Below, piece after piece: positions 1 to 11,470 of a DNA stretch of 64,000 bases. The notes beneath the pieces were generated by a model. It was not told the origin of the DNA. It worked only from the letters and a program-made list of their open reading frames with translations, and made no database searches. Source of the stretch: Apodemus sylvaticus. Taxonomy: Eukaryota; Chordata; Mammalia; Rodentia; Muridae. Position 1 is the stretch's first letter, and every line of letters starts with the position of its first letter. Both the position numbers and the translations under genes were made by a program. Location of the stretch: NCBI RefSeq assembly GCF_947179515.1, contig NC_067473.1, forward strand, positions 79,586,626 to 79,650,625, in the 5' to 3' direction.

Positions 1-738
1 AATCGGCAACCAACAAATTGGGAAAAGATCTTCACCAATCCTACATCAGATAGAGGGCTAATATCCAATATATATAAAGAACTCAAGAAGTTAGACTCCA
101 GAAAACCAAACAACCCTATTAAAAAATGGGGTACAGAGTTAAACAAAGAATTCTCACCTGAAGAACTTCGGATGGCGGAGAAACATCTTAAAAAATGCTC
201 AACTTCATTAGTCATTAGGGAAATGCAAATCAAAACAACCCTAAGATTTCATCTTACACCAGTCAGAATGGCTAAGATTAAAAATTCAGAAGACAGCAGG
301 TGTTGGAGAGGGTGTGGAGAAAGAGGAACACTCCTCCACTGCTGGTGGGGTTGCAAATTGGTACAACCACTCTGGAAATCAGTCTGGCGGTTCCTCCGAA
401 AACTGGGCACCTTACTTCCAGAAGATCCTGCTATACCACTTCTGGGCATATACCCAGAAGACTCCCCACCATGTAATAAGGATACATGTTCTACTATGTT
501 CATAGCAGCCCTATTCGTAATTGCCAGATGGTGGAAAGAACCCAGGTATCCCTCAACAGAAGAGTGGATGCAAAAAATGTGGTATATCTACACAATGGAG
601 TACTATTCAGCCATTAGAAACAATGAATTCATGAAATTCTTAGGCAAATGGATGGAGCTAGAGAATATCATACTAAGTGAGGTAACCCAGACTCAAAAGG
701 TGAATCATGGTATGCACTCACTAATAAGTGGATATTAA
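1..738 (+). CDS. L1 ORF2 protein, C-terminal part (retrotransposon)
   Basis: The frame encodes the last 245 residues of an L1 ORF2p. The endonuclease and reverse transcriptase domains would lie off the left edge; what remains is the C-terminal segment including the cysteine-rich motif thought to help bind L1 RNA. No frameshift or stop interrupts it. The residue run HGMHSLISGY before the stop is shared by the other L1 copy at 39504-39758 on the minus strand. Whether the full element is competent cannot be judged here. Confidence 0.85.
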   Translation, partial: NRQPTNWEKIFTNPTSDRGLISNIYKELKKLDSRKPNNPIKKWGTELNKEFSPEELRMAEKHLKKCSTSLVIREMQIKTTLRFHLTPVRMAKIKNSEDSRCWRGCGERGTLLHCWWGCKLVQPLWKSVWRFLRKLGTLLPEDPAIPLLGIYPEDSPPCNKDTCSTMFIAALFVIARWWKEPRYPSTEEWMQKMWYIYTMEYYSAIRNNEFMKFLGKWMELENIILSEVTQTQKVNHGMHSLISGY

Positions 739-1018
739 CCTAGAAAACTGGAATACCCAAAACATAATCCACACATCAAATGAGGTACAAGAAGAAAGGA
801 GGAGTGGCCCCTGGTTCTGGAAAGACTCAGTGAAACAGTATTCAGCAAAACCAGAACAGGGAAGTGGGAAGGGGTGGGTGGGAGGACAGGGGAAGAGAAG
901 GGGGCTTGCGGGACTTTCGGGGAGTGGGGGGGGCTAGAAAAGGGGAAATCATTTGAAATGTAAATAAATTATATCGAATAATAAAAAAAATAAAAAAAAT
1001 AAAAAAAATAAACTTTTG
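1..1018 (+). mobile_element. Young LINE-1 3' end (ORF2 C-terminus, 3' UTR, A-rich tail)
   Basis: This is the 3' part of a rodent L1 retrotransposon that begins outside the window. The ORF2 frame is open from base 1 to the stop at 736-738 (245 codons). It carries the L1 ORF2 C-terminal cysteine motif C-x3-C-x7-H-x4-C, with its first Cys at codon 301-303 and the last at 352-354. A G-rich 3' UTR follows (about 739-960), then AATAAA-like A-rich repeats to about 1018. The intact frame means a fairly recent insertion. It lies in Scrn1 intron 2, antisense to the gene. The 5' end and therefore the target-site duplication cannot be seen. Confidence 0.93.
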
Positions 1019-1483
1019 TCTCAACACAGCGTTAAAAAAAAAAAAAGAAAAAAAAGAAAAAAGTAGTCTCCAGCCCTCAAAGAAGTTGTTATAAACTGAG
1101 AATCCTCATTGAAAGACTAAAGAATATCAAACTCAGATGTTTCAGTGCCCCAGCTGTGCGCTAGAACAAAGGCGCTCGGTGTAAATTTAGAACTGAGAAT
1201 CATCGTGTGCTGGGGGAACCCCAATTCTTATTCTCAGCATCTCAAGCAGGGTGACAGGTAGATAGGCATGACTGAGGGGAAGAGGGAGGGTGGGGGAGAG
1301 ACAGAAGGGCAGGTGAACAATCAAGGTGGGGTCAACATGGAAGGAAGCTAGCTGTCATGTCAGGAGGCTGCTTTAACACCCTCGTGGGCATTTCTAAGCA
1401 AACTTCAGGACCTATGTGCCTACACCAGCAAGAGATGGGTGAGATGTTGATTTTATTAAATGATGATATAAATAAATTCTAGG

Positions 1484-1687
1484 TTCATTTTTATTTTATG
1501 TGCATGAGTGTTTTGCCTTCCTGTACTTGTGAGCCTGGTGCCCATGGGAGTCAGAGGAGGTCATCAGATCTTCTGGAACTGGAGTCACAGATGATTGTGA
1601 ACTACCATGTGGGTGACAGGAACTGAACCTGAGTCGTCTGCAAGAGCAACGGGTGCTCTTAACCACAGAGCCATCTCTCCAGACCCT
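1484..1687 (-). repeat. B3-type SINE
   Basis: Reads on the minus strand as a tRNA-derived head (gagatggctc, then loop text matching 'taagagcacc') followed by the B2/B3 body with the 'cacatggtag' block and an AT-rich 3' end. Old, with many substitutions. Confidence 0.8.
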
Positions 1688-2047
1688 GCCTGGTGTTTGT
1701 TTGTTTGTTTTTGTTTTGGGGTTTTTTTGTTTGTTTTTATGAGAGGCTCTGAGAGTTTTGTTTTGTTTTGTTAAGTCTGTGTCGTAGAATACTTCTAAGG
1801 AAGTCTCATGGTAGTGGTTGTGGTTCACAGCAACAAACAAATAAAAACAACAAACACAAATGACAAGGATAAAATGGAGTCTCACACCTATAAGAAGCAA
1901 AAGCAGCAAGAGGAAGACAGCCAAGCAGGCTGAGACACAGACATCACTGACAATCCATCCCTGAGACCTGCGCCAGGGACCACGTGCTTTGGCTCACAAC
2001 ACCACGCTCTGCTTGCTGTTACTGAGCTTGTGGTGCAGCAGATCATG

Positions 2048-2098
<51 letters not shown>

Positions 2099-2129
2099 TG
2101 TGTGAGTGCGTGTGCGTGTGCGTGTGCGT

Positions 2130-2178
<49 letters not shown>
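2048..2178. repeat. (TG)n microsatellite with internal (TGTGCG)n
   Basis: About 130 bp of TG dinucleotides, interrupted in the middle by several TGCG steps (2106-2142). The alternating purine-pyrimidine run with CG steps is a classical Z-DNA-prone composition. Confidence 0.97.
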
Positions 2179-2179
<1 letters not shown>

Positions 2180-2354
2180 GAGCACAGCTGTTCACCTCAT
2201 GGTGACCAGGAAGCAGAGAAAGGGAGGGGACTGGGCCCCCAGAGACTCACTTCATCCAGCCAGGCCCCGAAGTTTCCACTGCTTCTCAACATCACCACCA
2301 TCTGCAGACCAGGCCTTCAACACATGAGCTTTTGGAAGTCACTTAAGACTCAGA

Positions 2355-2515
2355 TTTTGGGTCAGCAAGACGGCTCAACAGGGAAAGGGGTTTGCAGCCC
2401 ACCCTGAAGACCTGAGTTTGAGCCTCTGGATCAAACATTGTTTGATTAAAGGAAAGAAAAGTCAACACAGAGATCATCAGGTCGGAACTCAGTGTGTTGG
2501 CTTCAGGATCATGCA
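2355..2515 (+). repeat. tRNA-derived SINE (B2/B3/B4-like), degraded
   Basis: The run 'gtcagcaagacggctcaac' followed by 'gacctgagtttgagcc' matches the A-box and B-box ends of rodent tRNA-derived SINEs. The 3' body is hard to assign. Confidence 0.55.
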
Positions 2516-3649
2516 TAACATGCTCCATATCTGTAGAGGAGTCTCAGAGTAGAAGAGAAAGGACATATTGGGATAGAGACCTTGAAGGATGCCTAGGGGT
2601 CTACCAAAGAAATGAAGCAAGAGTGGAAGAAAGGACAGAGACAGGAAGACCAAAAGAACAGGGGAATATGAGTTGTGTGTCTAAGAAATGGCAGGAGCTC
2701 GGTGTGGCTGAGGCCTAGGGTTCAAGCTGAATGAGTAACTAAGAGCAAAGACAGATAGAAGCATAAATGAGATGACGTAGCTCATATGCATATCCATCCA
2801 TCAGCTACACCAATGCACCAGATGCGGGAGGGGGGCAGGGTGGGCACAAATGAGGGGTCTGTGGGAAGTCACTTTCTGCTCGCGTTCTTGTAAACATAAC
2901 ATTGCTCTTTAAAAAAACTTAAATAATTTAAAAAAGAAAGGAAAGGAAAGGAAAGAAGCGGACAGGGTGCACCTTAAGAAGAGTTCTACACAGCACACAT
3001 GTCAGCTCTGACTGTCATCCAGCCAAACACTTCAAAAAGGCAGGGGCAGCTTTCCTCTGTACAGAAACCACTGGTGATCTTTCAAGAGAAAGGACCCAAG
3101 GCAGAGAGAAGTGGGTACCAGCAAGAAGAGATTAACAGAAGGCAGATGAGGACCAGACCGTAGGAATGAGATGGGAACAGTGGGGTGTGACAATGACAGC
3201 TGTCCCTGTGCATCCTGGGATGTGGGAATGTGGAGAGGGCCAGCCTCTGTGAGAGGCTTCCAGTGTGAATTGTGTGTATGCAGTGGTGTGGACGGACAGG
3301 AGACAAGTGGAATAGAGGCCGCGGATGTGGTTTCCCCTGGGGTATTGTTTTACCTGCCAAATGGACATGCACGCAGCAGAAGCTCTCAACAGAGATGCAG
3401 AGCCTAGAGAAGAGGTCAGGAGTGTCTCAGGGACCAGCTAACCCTGCCTCCATCTATGCAAGAGCTCATGATTTAACTTACAGCATACATGAGTGGGTTA
3501 GCCAGTGAACAGAGCCTTGTCTGTTTCCTGAGATGATTCTTGCTTGATGGACCAGCAGAGTGCCAGTAGCTACTTAGCTTGTTAATGAAGAAAGAAAACA
3601 GATTTTCTGAAACTTTTATTTTTTTTACTAATTTTACTTTTTACTATTT

Positions 3650-3835
3650 TTTTAAAAAAAATATGTATGTTTTGTCTGTGTGTATGCCTATGCACCACAA
3701 GTATCTCTGGTGCCTGAAGAATTCAGAAAAGGGTGCCAGATCCCCTGGAACTGGAGTCAGGGATGATTGTGAGCTGCCATGTGAGTGCGGGATTTGAACC
3801 AGGGTTCTCGGACAGAGCAGCCTTCACCCCTATAA
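3650..3835 (-). repeat. B3-type SINE
   Basis: Minus-strand B3 body with the 'ggaactggagtcagggatg' block and tRNA-like end near 3800-3830. An A/T-rich tail lies at 3640-3660. Confidence 0.75.
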
Positions 3836-5027
3836 AAGTTTATACCGGGATTTTGTATAATAGCATAGATACTATGGTTACTTAACAAATTATCCCTAAA
3901 GCAAATGGTATTAGCAACCATTTATTGTGCTCGTAGATTCAATGGATTAGGCATGAGAATAGCAAACAGACGGGCACTGTATTTCCTTTCTCCACACCAG
4001 CATCTGGGGCTTGATCAACAAAAATGTCTTTCATCCACATGCAGACAGTTAATGCTGGTAGCTGACTATTAGTCCTTGGGTTTCATCAATGTGGGACCTG
4101 TCTTCATATGTGGACTGCTTTCATACCTCCTAGCAGGACAGATGACTGAGTTCTTAGCATAGAGTCCATGGACGGACAGAAAAAAAGCAACACTGTCTTA
4201 TTATCCAGTCCTGGGCATCACTCAGTATCACCGCTTCTCCAAGACCCACTGGTCAGAGAAATCACCAGCCATCAGCAACATCCATGTTTGTGGTTGGGGT
4301 GAATGATGCAGACCCCAACCATCCATCTGCCTGCGAGGACCGCTCTTCACGTTATAAGAAGTACACGTGGGATGGTCCTTGACACCACTGCCTTTGGGAA
4401 TTTAAATCCAACCTCTAAAATCTATAAGACTGTTTCAGTTTGTATGTCGCTACAGTCAGAATCAGGAGAGGGGCAAAGATATTCAGGAAAGCAGACAGGA
4501 GAGGGCAACAACTCAAGCCAGCAAGTTTCATCCATGCAGTCTTCTCTGTTCCTGGAAAAGACAAACATTCCCATCCAAATGTCACTGGTATTCACTCACT
4601 GAGGAATAGACAGTGGAATCTGACAGGCACACCAGAGAAACTCACGCTTCTCTTCGCCTGCATGAGAATGACACTGAAGGCAGGAGATATGGCCTAGTTA
4701 GTGCTCAACTCGGGAAGCAAGTGGTCCTGCCGAAAGCCCCATGGGACACAGTCTCCTGTACATGAATGACTACACCAAGTCACACCCAACTTTGCCTTCC
4801 TCAAAACAGGTAGCTCCTCATTGGGGGTCTGTCACCTTTTGGGGCTGATGTGTACTTAAAAGATTAAACAGAAACAGTTCAGAAATGTTGGTAACTGCAC
4901 CTTTAAAACCAAGCGGGATGCTAGAAAAATCGTTTATTTGTTCCAACATAGAATACTAAGGAGTTTAGATGTAGAAAGAGCTTGTTCACTCACCAGCCCA
5001 GTTTTTCTTTATAAACTCCTTTTCCCC

Positions 5028-5166
5028 CCCAGAGACAGGGTTTCTCTGTGTAGCCCTGACTGTCCTGAAACTCACTCTGTAGACCAGGTTGGCCTTGAAC
5101 TCAGAAATTTGCCTGCCTCTGCCTCCCAAGTGCTGGGACTAAAGGCGTGCGCCAGCACTACCCAGC
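5028..5166 (-). repeat. B1 SINE
   Basis: Minus-strand 7SL-derived B1 with recognisable segments 'gagacagggtttctctgtgt' and 'cctcccaagtgctggga'. About full length, modest divergence. Confidence 0.93.
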
Positions 5167-5764
5167 TATAAGCTCTTAATCATGTAACAACTACCATTTA
5201 AACACACAACTAAGTATACCATAACTAAGAAGCATAACCCATGGCTCAATTTATCAAAGAAATAGAAAGGAAGGAATTAGGCAATCTTCCTCTTAAGTGG
5301 CAAAAATAAAAAGAACTTCAACAGAATTTAGCACATACTTCTGACCTATTTTAAGACATTTAAATAGGAATGTATGCAGAGACTTTGATAAATAAAGCTA
5401 TACAAGTCTTGGTCCCCCACCAGCATCCTGATGGGGTGTTTACAGGTACTCCCACTCTGATCAGGCCCAGTTGCAAAGGCACCACTATCTTATTGCATTC
5501 AAGATAGAAGCCAGCACAATCAGACAAGAAGAGAATCAGAGGTACAGGAATCAAAGGACCTCTCCCCACCCCCTACCCCACCTCCCCACCCACCCCCGAG
5601 GCCGTGACAGGGTGACAGGACCCCTGGAAACACCAAATGCATCTACAGCAAAAGCTGACACCGCTGACAAAGAATTTGGTAAAATATCTGGATTTTAAAA
5701 AAATAACATAAGATAACCATCATGAAAGTCCAATAGTACTCTCGAGAAATACAGAGACACACAC

Positions 5765-6130
5765 TGTCATGCATTTCTGGTGGACATGCAAAATAGTAAA
5801 CCGCCTCTGAAAAGAAGTAAGATCACATGTTTATTTAGCTTGTGGCCTGGACTCTCATTCCTAGTCATGTACCCCAGACAAGTACTAATAAAAATGAAAT
5901 TTTAAAGCATTCAAAATAGAAAATGATGGACAATCTTTAACATGATAGAAATACAAAAAAAAAATTTCTGTGATAGATCTTAAATAAAAGACAAAGGCTA
6001 CAACTATTCATCCAGCACCGCTAATAGCAGCAAAGACCTGGAAAACAAGCCAGTGTCCAACACCAGTGTAGGGTGGCCGGCAGAGCCACTAAGTGCACAG
6101 CTACACAGTGGAGATGCCTATGAAGTATAC
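5765..6130 (+). repeat. Ancient L1 ORF2 fragment
   Basis: Colinear with the 3' part of L1 ORF2 in mammals: a block resembling the 'gtggtggacatgcaaaat' region, then 'tagcagcaaagacctggaa', then 'acagtggagatgcctatga'. Heavily mutated and no longer open. Confidence 0.6.
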
Positions 6131-6154
6131 ACTGAATCTTCCGACCTCCAAGTG

Positions 6155-6520
6155 TGATGGCTTCTGTGTAAATGTTCCCATGGGTTCAGACGGTTGAACA
6201 CTAGGTCCCTAGTGTGTTGTGTGGCACTGTTTGGATAGGTTTAGAACCTATGGTTTTACCAGAGGAAGTTTATCGCTGAGGGTGGACTTTGGGCTTTTAA
6301 AGGCCATGTGCAATTCCCAAAGTGCTCTTTTCTTCCTGTTTTCAGTTTGAGATGTGAGCGCTCAGCTTGCTGCTCCAGTTGTCATGCCTGCCTGTGCCAG
6401 TCCCAGTGTGGTGGTGATGAACTCTTACCCCTCTTACCCAAACACACCCTCCCTTCTGTAAGTTGGTTTGGTCATGGCGTTTTATCATAACAATAGAAAG
6501 GTAATGATACACCACAATAT
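6155..6520 (+). repeat. ERVL/MaLR-type LTR relic
   Basis: Starts 'gtgatggcttctgtgtaaat' and ends near 'ggtcatggcgttttatcat' followed by 'acaatagaaag', the layout of common rodent MaLR/ERVL LTRs. No paired LTR or internal region is seen, so a solo or truncated copy. Confidence 0.6.
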
Positions 6521-6542
6521 GAATTCTGTTGAAACATAAAAG

Positions 6543-6615
6543 CAGCCCAGCTGTAGTGTACTCATGTAATTCCATAATCCCAGCACTCGGGGGCCGAGGC
6601 AAGGAGACTGCTTTC
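6543..6615 (+). repeat. B1 SINE 5' fragment
   Basis: Contains 'cataatcccagcactcggg' and the following gaggcaaggagac block; only about the first 70 bp of B1 is present. Confidence 0.75.
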
Positions 6616-6928
6616 AAGCTTTCTCATGGAGAGAAAAGAATCAGAGTAAGGAGGCAAGATAACCTTCGATGAATCTATCTCATTTTCCAGATTTGTCTTT
6701 GGAATTACGTTAATTATTTTCCTTAACCATAAGACAATTGTGAACACAGAATTCTTCAGGTGTTCTCTTGTTGTTAAGGCTCTGAGCACATCTACATGAA
6801 AAACAGAAGCAGTTGAAATGACAAAACCATCTGGAAGGTAAGCAGGCTTCCGGGGAAGAAGTCGGTGGTTAGAGGTGAAGCCAGAAGAAGCCATTTGAAG
6901 GAGCAGAGGGACCACATCTATCACTTAC

Positions 6929-7088
6929 CTCAACTTTGCTCTCAGCTTCATGGTCAACAGCTGGGAAATACACAACCTCCTGGACTTCGTCTCTGGGCCG
7001 AGCTGAATTTTTCCCAAACACCACCAGACCATCCTTAGCTCGAGGTGGTAAAGCCACAAAAGAGTAACTCGGAGGAGCGCCAGACATC
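6929..7088 (-). CDS. Scrn1: Secernin-1, exon 2 (first coding exon)
   Basis: Encodes residues 1-53 of a secernin, a cytosolic protein of the C69/Ntn-hydrolase-like family that regulates exocytosis and associates with the ER through VAP proteins. The segment PPRAKDGLVVFGKNSARPRD (residues 14-33) is the family's signature N-terminus. The exon follows a good acceptor (ttctcattgcag, AG at 7089-7090) and ends at 6929 in a consensus donor (gtaagtga, 6921-6928), in phase 0 after Glu53. ATG is at 7085-7087, one base inside the exon. Identification as Scrn1 rather than Scrn2/3 rests on sequence and on the Fkbp14-Plekha8 neighbours. Odd: residue 9 is Ser (TCT) where I recall Cys9, the proposed nucleophile, in human and mouse; residues 2, 3 and 13 also differ. 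The remaining exons are off the left edge. Confidence 0.9.
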
Positions 7089-7390
7089 CTGCAATGAGAA
7101 CAGCAGCGAGGGACAAGGCAGCAGGTTAGACAGCGAGCACTTCAGCAACTGGCGCTTAACTCACACAGCAGCAGAAATGCAGGCTAACTATCGATCTGCT
7201 GTGGTTAACTCCAAACAGAATCCCGCTGGCATCAATCCGGGCAGTCTGATGGAGAACTGCACAGTGGCAGAGACCACACATGCTCAGTTCTTCCTGGGTT
7301 AAGTAAACTCAACTTGGCAGCAGGCCATAATGGCGGCCAAAAAGGGCAGTGATGTAGGAGAGAGGAAAAGAGGTTATTGTTCCTGGTATA

Positions 7391-7391
<1 letters not shown>

Positions 7392-7426
<35 letters not shown>
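7392..7426. repeat. (CA)n microsatellite
   Basis: About 17 CA units. Confidence 0.97.
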
Positions 7427-7428
<2 letters not shown>

Positions 7429-7452
7429 CACAATCACATGAATAAATGATAT

Positions 7453-7710
7453 ACAGTTATCTCTTGGTATTCACAGGAGATTGATGCCAGGATCCTGCAG
7501 AGACACCTAGACCCTCCTATAAAAGTATTTGCTTATAACCTATACACTTATAACCTATACACATTTCCTGTAGACTTTTAAATCATCTCTAGATTGTTTA
7601 GAATGTCTAACACAGTGTAAATGCTACATAAATAATTCAAATACTATATTGTTTGGGGAATAACAGGATGCAGTAGTCTGTGTGTGTTTAGTTTCAATGC
7701 AATTCCTCTT
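7453..7710 (+). repeat. MER2 (Tigger-type) DNA transposon remnant
   Basis: Begins 'tacagttatctcttggtatt', then matches the MER2 interior ('gcttataacctatacac', 'tttaaatcatctctagatt', 'gtaaatgctacataaat'). A second copy lies at 48575-48860. An internal 13-bp step (ttataacctatac) is duplicated near 7535-7560. Confidence 0.75.
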
Positions 7711-8453
7711 TTCTGACACTCAGTTGTCTGAAACCATACATTTAGGACCAGCAATGATGCAGTGAGTCAACGTCCCTTGGACCAGAGATGCATGGAGGCC
7801 ACCACTTAATGCATTTGGGCATTATGAGGAAAATGATTTAGAGATTTAAAAGGTGGGCACTCCTTTAAAATCAGCTTTTACTCAGCCACAGTGGCATAAT
7901 ATGCCAGTTCTCTGGTGTTCCTCCACCTCTCTGCTGGCTCCTGGGCTTGCTCTCTTCTCCCTGGGTAGTGGCAGGATTCACATACCCAGGGGCTCCTTAC
8001 ACCGGTACCTTTGACAGCTAAGCCCAGCTCAGTTCTCAACTTGAGTCTCCAAGCACTCTGTCCTGCTACCTCTCTGATGTCCAAGGTTGATCTTTGTCTA
8101 GATGAGCCTTTTCTCAAAGTTCTAGACTTCGAGGTCAGCTCCACCATCCATCCCACTAAAGCACCAGCACTCAGAAGCCCCTCACTGGCTGCTTCACCAT
8201 CTCCTACTGACACCACTGTGCACCACCATCTCTAGCCAGGAACTTCTTTAAAAAAAAAAAAAAAAGACCAACAAAACACTGCCTACTTCTACTTCAAAAC
8301 ATTCTCCACACTGCTGCCAAAGCAATTTTTTTTTAAAGAATGCATTCAATATGTAATCTCTGCTTTAAATACTTTGAAAGCTGATGACAGCTCTTAAAAC
8401 AAAGGCCTGGTAAATGAAGCCTAATCAGCCTGTGTCTCCCTGCCTCAGCCCAC

Positions 8454-8537
8454 CCACCCTACTCACCCCTGCCCCCACCCTACTCACCCCTGCCCCCACC
8501 CTACTTACCCCTGCCCCCACCCTACTCACCCCTGCCC
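8454..8537. repeat. 21-bp minisatellite, four units
   Basis: Four head-to-tail 21-bp units of the form ccaccctactcacccctgcc plus c. Unit 3 differs by one C-to-T change; the others are identical. Confidence 0.93.
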
Positions 8538-9197
8538 CGTCTGCAGCACCCAGGCATCTTTCCAGTTCTCCAACACCCTAGGCCTTGGCTCTGCTCCCAT
8601 CTCCACCCCAGCCCTCTCCCTGCTCTCTGGATAGCAACTCTTAACAGCTTCTGCTCAAGTTCAAACACCATTCTAGCTTCTGTGACCATGTAAACCTGGA
8701 TCCACAACATCTATTATGCACAGTGTATTTTCAATAAACAAGCCCCCTCTTGCTTTCTAACATTCTACAAACTGAAGTTTCTGTCTACAAGTGTCTCCTT
8801 TGCTGTGACCTCTGCACCTGAGAACCTTTTCCCTGAGTCTTTTTGCATATCATGAACTCATTCAAAGCTACTGACAATGAGGGCATTATAGAAGTGTTTC
8901 AGACTGTGCTTGTCACTTCAAATGCAGAAGACAGGCTTTTGGTGTAACATGGTCATTGGAGCTGGAACGCTGTTTGAACTTGAGCAGAAGCTGTTCCAGT
9001 TACAGCTACACAGGAAGCAGGGACAGAGTAGGAGTGGAGAAAGAGGTGGGGCAGAGGCTCCAACCATCAAAGGTTGGAGAACTGGAAAGAGGCCTGCTCC
9101 AGAAAGGACCCCGCCAGTTACTCAGTATCCATGAGCACTAACACATTCAGCTTGGTCTAAAATAGCATATGTTGGTTGCTTTGAAATAAAAATCTAC

Positions 9198-9200
<3 letters not shown>

Positions 9201-9262
<62 letters not shown>
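9201..9262. repeat. (GA)n microsatellite
   Basis: About 31 uninterrupted GA units. Confidence 0.98.
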
Positions 9263-9264
<2 letters not shown>

Positions 9265-9356
9265 GGCCCTTGAGGGCAGGTCCCCTGCCACCCAACTACA
9301 GTGAACCCTTCTCCAAGTCCAGCATTAAGGACACTCATTGAGTCCACTTTCTACAG

Positions 9357-9582
9357 TAGTGGTTCTGAACCTGTGGGTGACCACCCCTTTGAGCATCAAA
9401 TGACCCTTTCACAGGAGTCACCTAGGACTAGGGGAAAACACAAATATTTATATTATGATTCATAAAATAGCAAAATTACAGATATGAAATAGCAATGAAA
9501 AGAATTTTACAGCTGAGGGTCACCACAACATGAGGAATTGTATAAAGGGCCGCAGCATTAGGAAGGTAGAGAGTCACTGCTC
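9357..9582 (+). repeat. URR1-type hAT-Charlie MITE
   Basis: Terminal inverted repeats are recognisable: 'gtggttctgaacctgtggg' at the left and the complementary 'gtagagagtcactg' at the right. The interior 'ggtcaccacaacatgaggaa' is typical of this rodent non-autonomous hAT family. It has no coding capacity. Confidence 0.85.
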
Positions 9583-9596
9583 TAGGCTGACCCAAC

Positions 9597-9670
9597 GCTC
9601 AACTCTGTCAGCTACCAGCTGTGTGACCGCAGGCAAGCCCCTCCAGCTCCCTCAGCCGCTTCCACAAATA
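9597..9670 (+). repeat. MIR SINE core fragment
   Basis: The run 'gctgtgtgaccgcaggcaag' followed by a ccctcagccgcttcc block is the conserved MIR core. Confidence 0.6.
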
Positions 9671-10189
9671 TTTTGTCTTGGCCCATGCGCTTCTCCTTAC
9701 GAGTGTCAAATTAAACGACCCAAAAGACATATTTTATAAATGTTGGAGACTGTGTAAGTAGAAGATAACTTGGGGTTGACTTTTCAAATAGAGTAAACTT
9801 CCCCTGACCAAGCCAGTCAAAATTGGCTAGCTTCATTCATTCATACCTACAGCAGCTATCGAGTCTCAGAGTCAGCCATGTTTAGAAACTACCTGATCAG
9901 TTCTATGCACAGGCTACACCAAGCACAGGTCGTTCATTTGTAAGAGGTACTCCAAGAATACACAAAATCCAAGGGTTTTTTTAGGAAGCACCTAGTTGTC
10001 AGTCAGGTCTTCTGCTTGCTCAGTAAGTCAGCTGGGTTGCTCCGTCAGGTAAACAGGAAGAGAACACAGAAGAAAAGCCCAGGGAGACAGGAAGCAGTGA
10101 CTCTGGCTTTTTCACCGGGTTTTGTGGATAAGCAGGAATGCTAGAAGGTGGTAGGATCAATCAATCAATATTTCTCCCCCCAACCTCTG

Positions 10190-10191
<2 letters not shown>

Positions 10192-10234
<43 letters not shown>
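10192..10234. repeat. (TG)n microsatellite
   Basis: About 21 TG units. Confidence 0.97.
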
Positions 10235-10237
<3 letters not shown>

Positions 10238-10734
10238 TGCTAAAAGAACTAGTAAACTATCTCACAACTATCAGCTGAGGTAAGCATCAACTTAATTTGC
10301 CTGAGTCTCATCTACTAGCCTCAGAGGTGACTGAACAAGACTCCTGGACTAGCTGATGATGGAAATGTTGCATCTCACTCTAGTGTGGTGACCACTAGCC
10401 TTACACAGCCACTGGAGTACATTCAGAACTCCACAGTTTAGACACAGAACTGAACTGTCAACTTTGGGGTTGTTTTTTGTTTGTTTATTTGTTTGTTGTT
10501 TTTTTTTTTGGTTTTGGTTTTTGGTTTTTCTTTAAAAAAAAAAAAGCTTAACAATTACATTTCAGCTGACATATATGCCACCTAAGAACTCTACTGGGTA
10601 GAGTGGATATATCATTTCCCAAAGAAACCCAGAAATGAAGACTTCTACATCAAGGTTCCTGCTAACTCCAAAGTACTTTGGAAACATGCCCATTTAGCCA
10701 AAATACTTAATCAGCCACCAAAACCGAATTAGTG

Positions 10735-10895
10735 ACCAGTTGTGGGGCACTGTAGCAGACAGACCCTTTAGTCCCAGCATGCTGAAGGAAGGAGGAGCTC
10801 TGTGTGGTGATGGCTAGCATAGTCTAGCTAACAAATTCCAAGTCAGCCAGGACCAGAGAGTGGAACCCTGCCTCTAACAAAACAAACAACAACAA
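10735..10895 (+). repeat. Degraded B1-like SINE
   Basis: Shows 'tagtcccagcatgctgaagg', a middle block and an (AAC)n-rich tail. Very diverged. Confidence 0.55.
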
Positions 10896-11184
10896 CAAAA
10901 CCCCTAACATTAGCAAAGATGAGAGGCGAGGACACCAAAGCTGACATTCTCAATGGATATTCTTTTATCCCGATGTGAGTATCATGGTGGTAAGGCAGAA
11001 TCCACCAGGAAGACAATATCGTCTTACCCTGGGTTGTCTTTTTTACTTCCTCTCTTTGGAGATCTTTGATGCCTTCATTTTTTTTCCCACTTCCAACTTC
11101 CACCCATTTCCCCTGAGCAGGCATGGCTTCCTAGCCTTCTTTGCAGGAAAAAGCCCATGAAGCCTCAACCCCATAGCAACTGAG

Positions 11185-11470
11185 TAAAACTGGGAGCGGA
11201 AGAGGTGGTCCTCCAGGGAGGAACACACCAACTGGCTGTCCAGTGCCAAACGGTCAGCCCTGAAAACATACATACAAATAACATCACATAGACTCAACAG
11301 GTTATAATTAGGAATATATACATATATAGAAATACATATATGCATGCAATAACAATTAGTGAAAACAGAGGCCATGACTTTGAAGAGGAGCAAGGAGGAC
11401 TACATGGAAAGGATCAGAGGGAGGAAAGAGAAGGGAGAAATGTTGTAATTATAATCTCAAAAGAAAGAAA
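11185..11470 (+). repeat. L1 (Lx-like) 3' end
   Basis: The end of an older rodent L1 3' UTR: 'ggccatgactttgaagagg', then a purine-rich block and 'aatgttgtaattataatctc' followed by an A-rich tail. Confidence 0.7.

Larger units (their letters stand above)
1..6928 (-). other. Scrn1: Scrn1 intron 2 (part)
   Basis: Everything left of the exon 2 donor. I see no second secernin exon on the minus strand, so exon 3 is off the left edge. The stretch holds an L1 3' end, B3 and B1 SINEs, a TG/CG microsatellite, an ancient L1 fragment and an LTR relic, all listed separately. The parts between them (1020-1480, 2520-3640, 3840-5020, 5170-5760) show no gene or recognised repeat. Confidence 0.8.

Noticed and set aside
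842..1027. Minus-strand open frame over the L1 tail
   Set aside because: Antisense of the L1 3' UTR and A-tail; low-complexity residues.
2030..2407. 125-codon open frame with Val-Cys repeats
   Set aside because: Produced by the TG/CG microsatellite; no coding signature.
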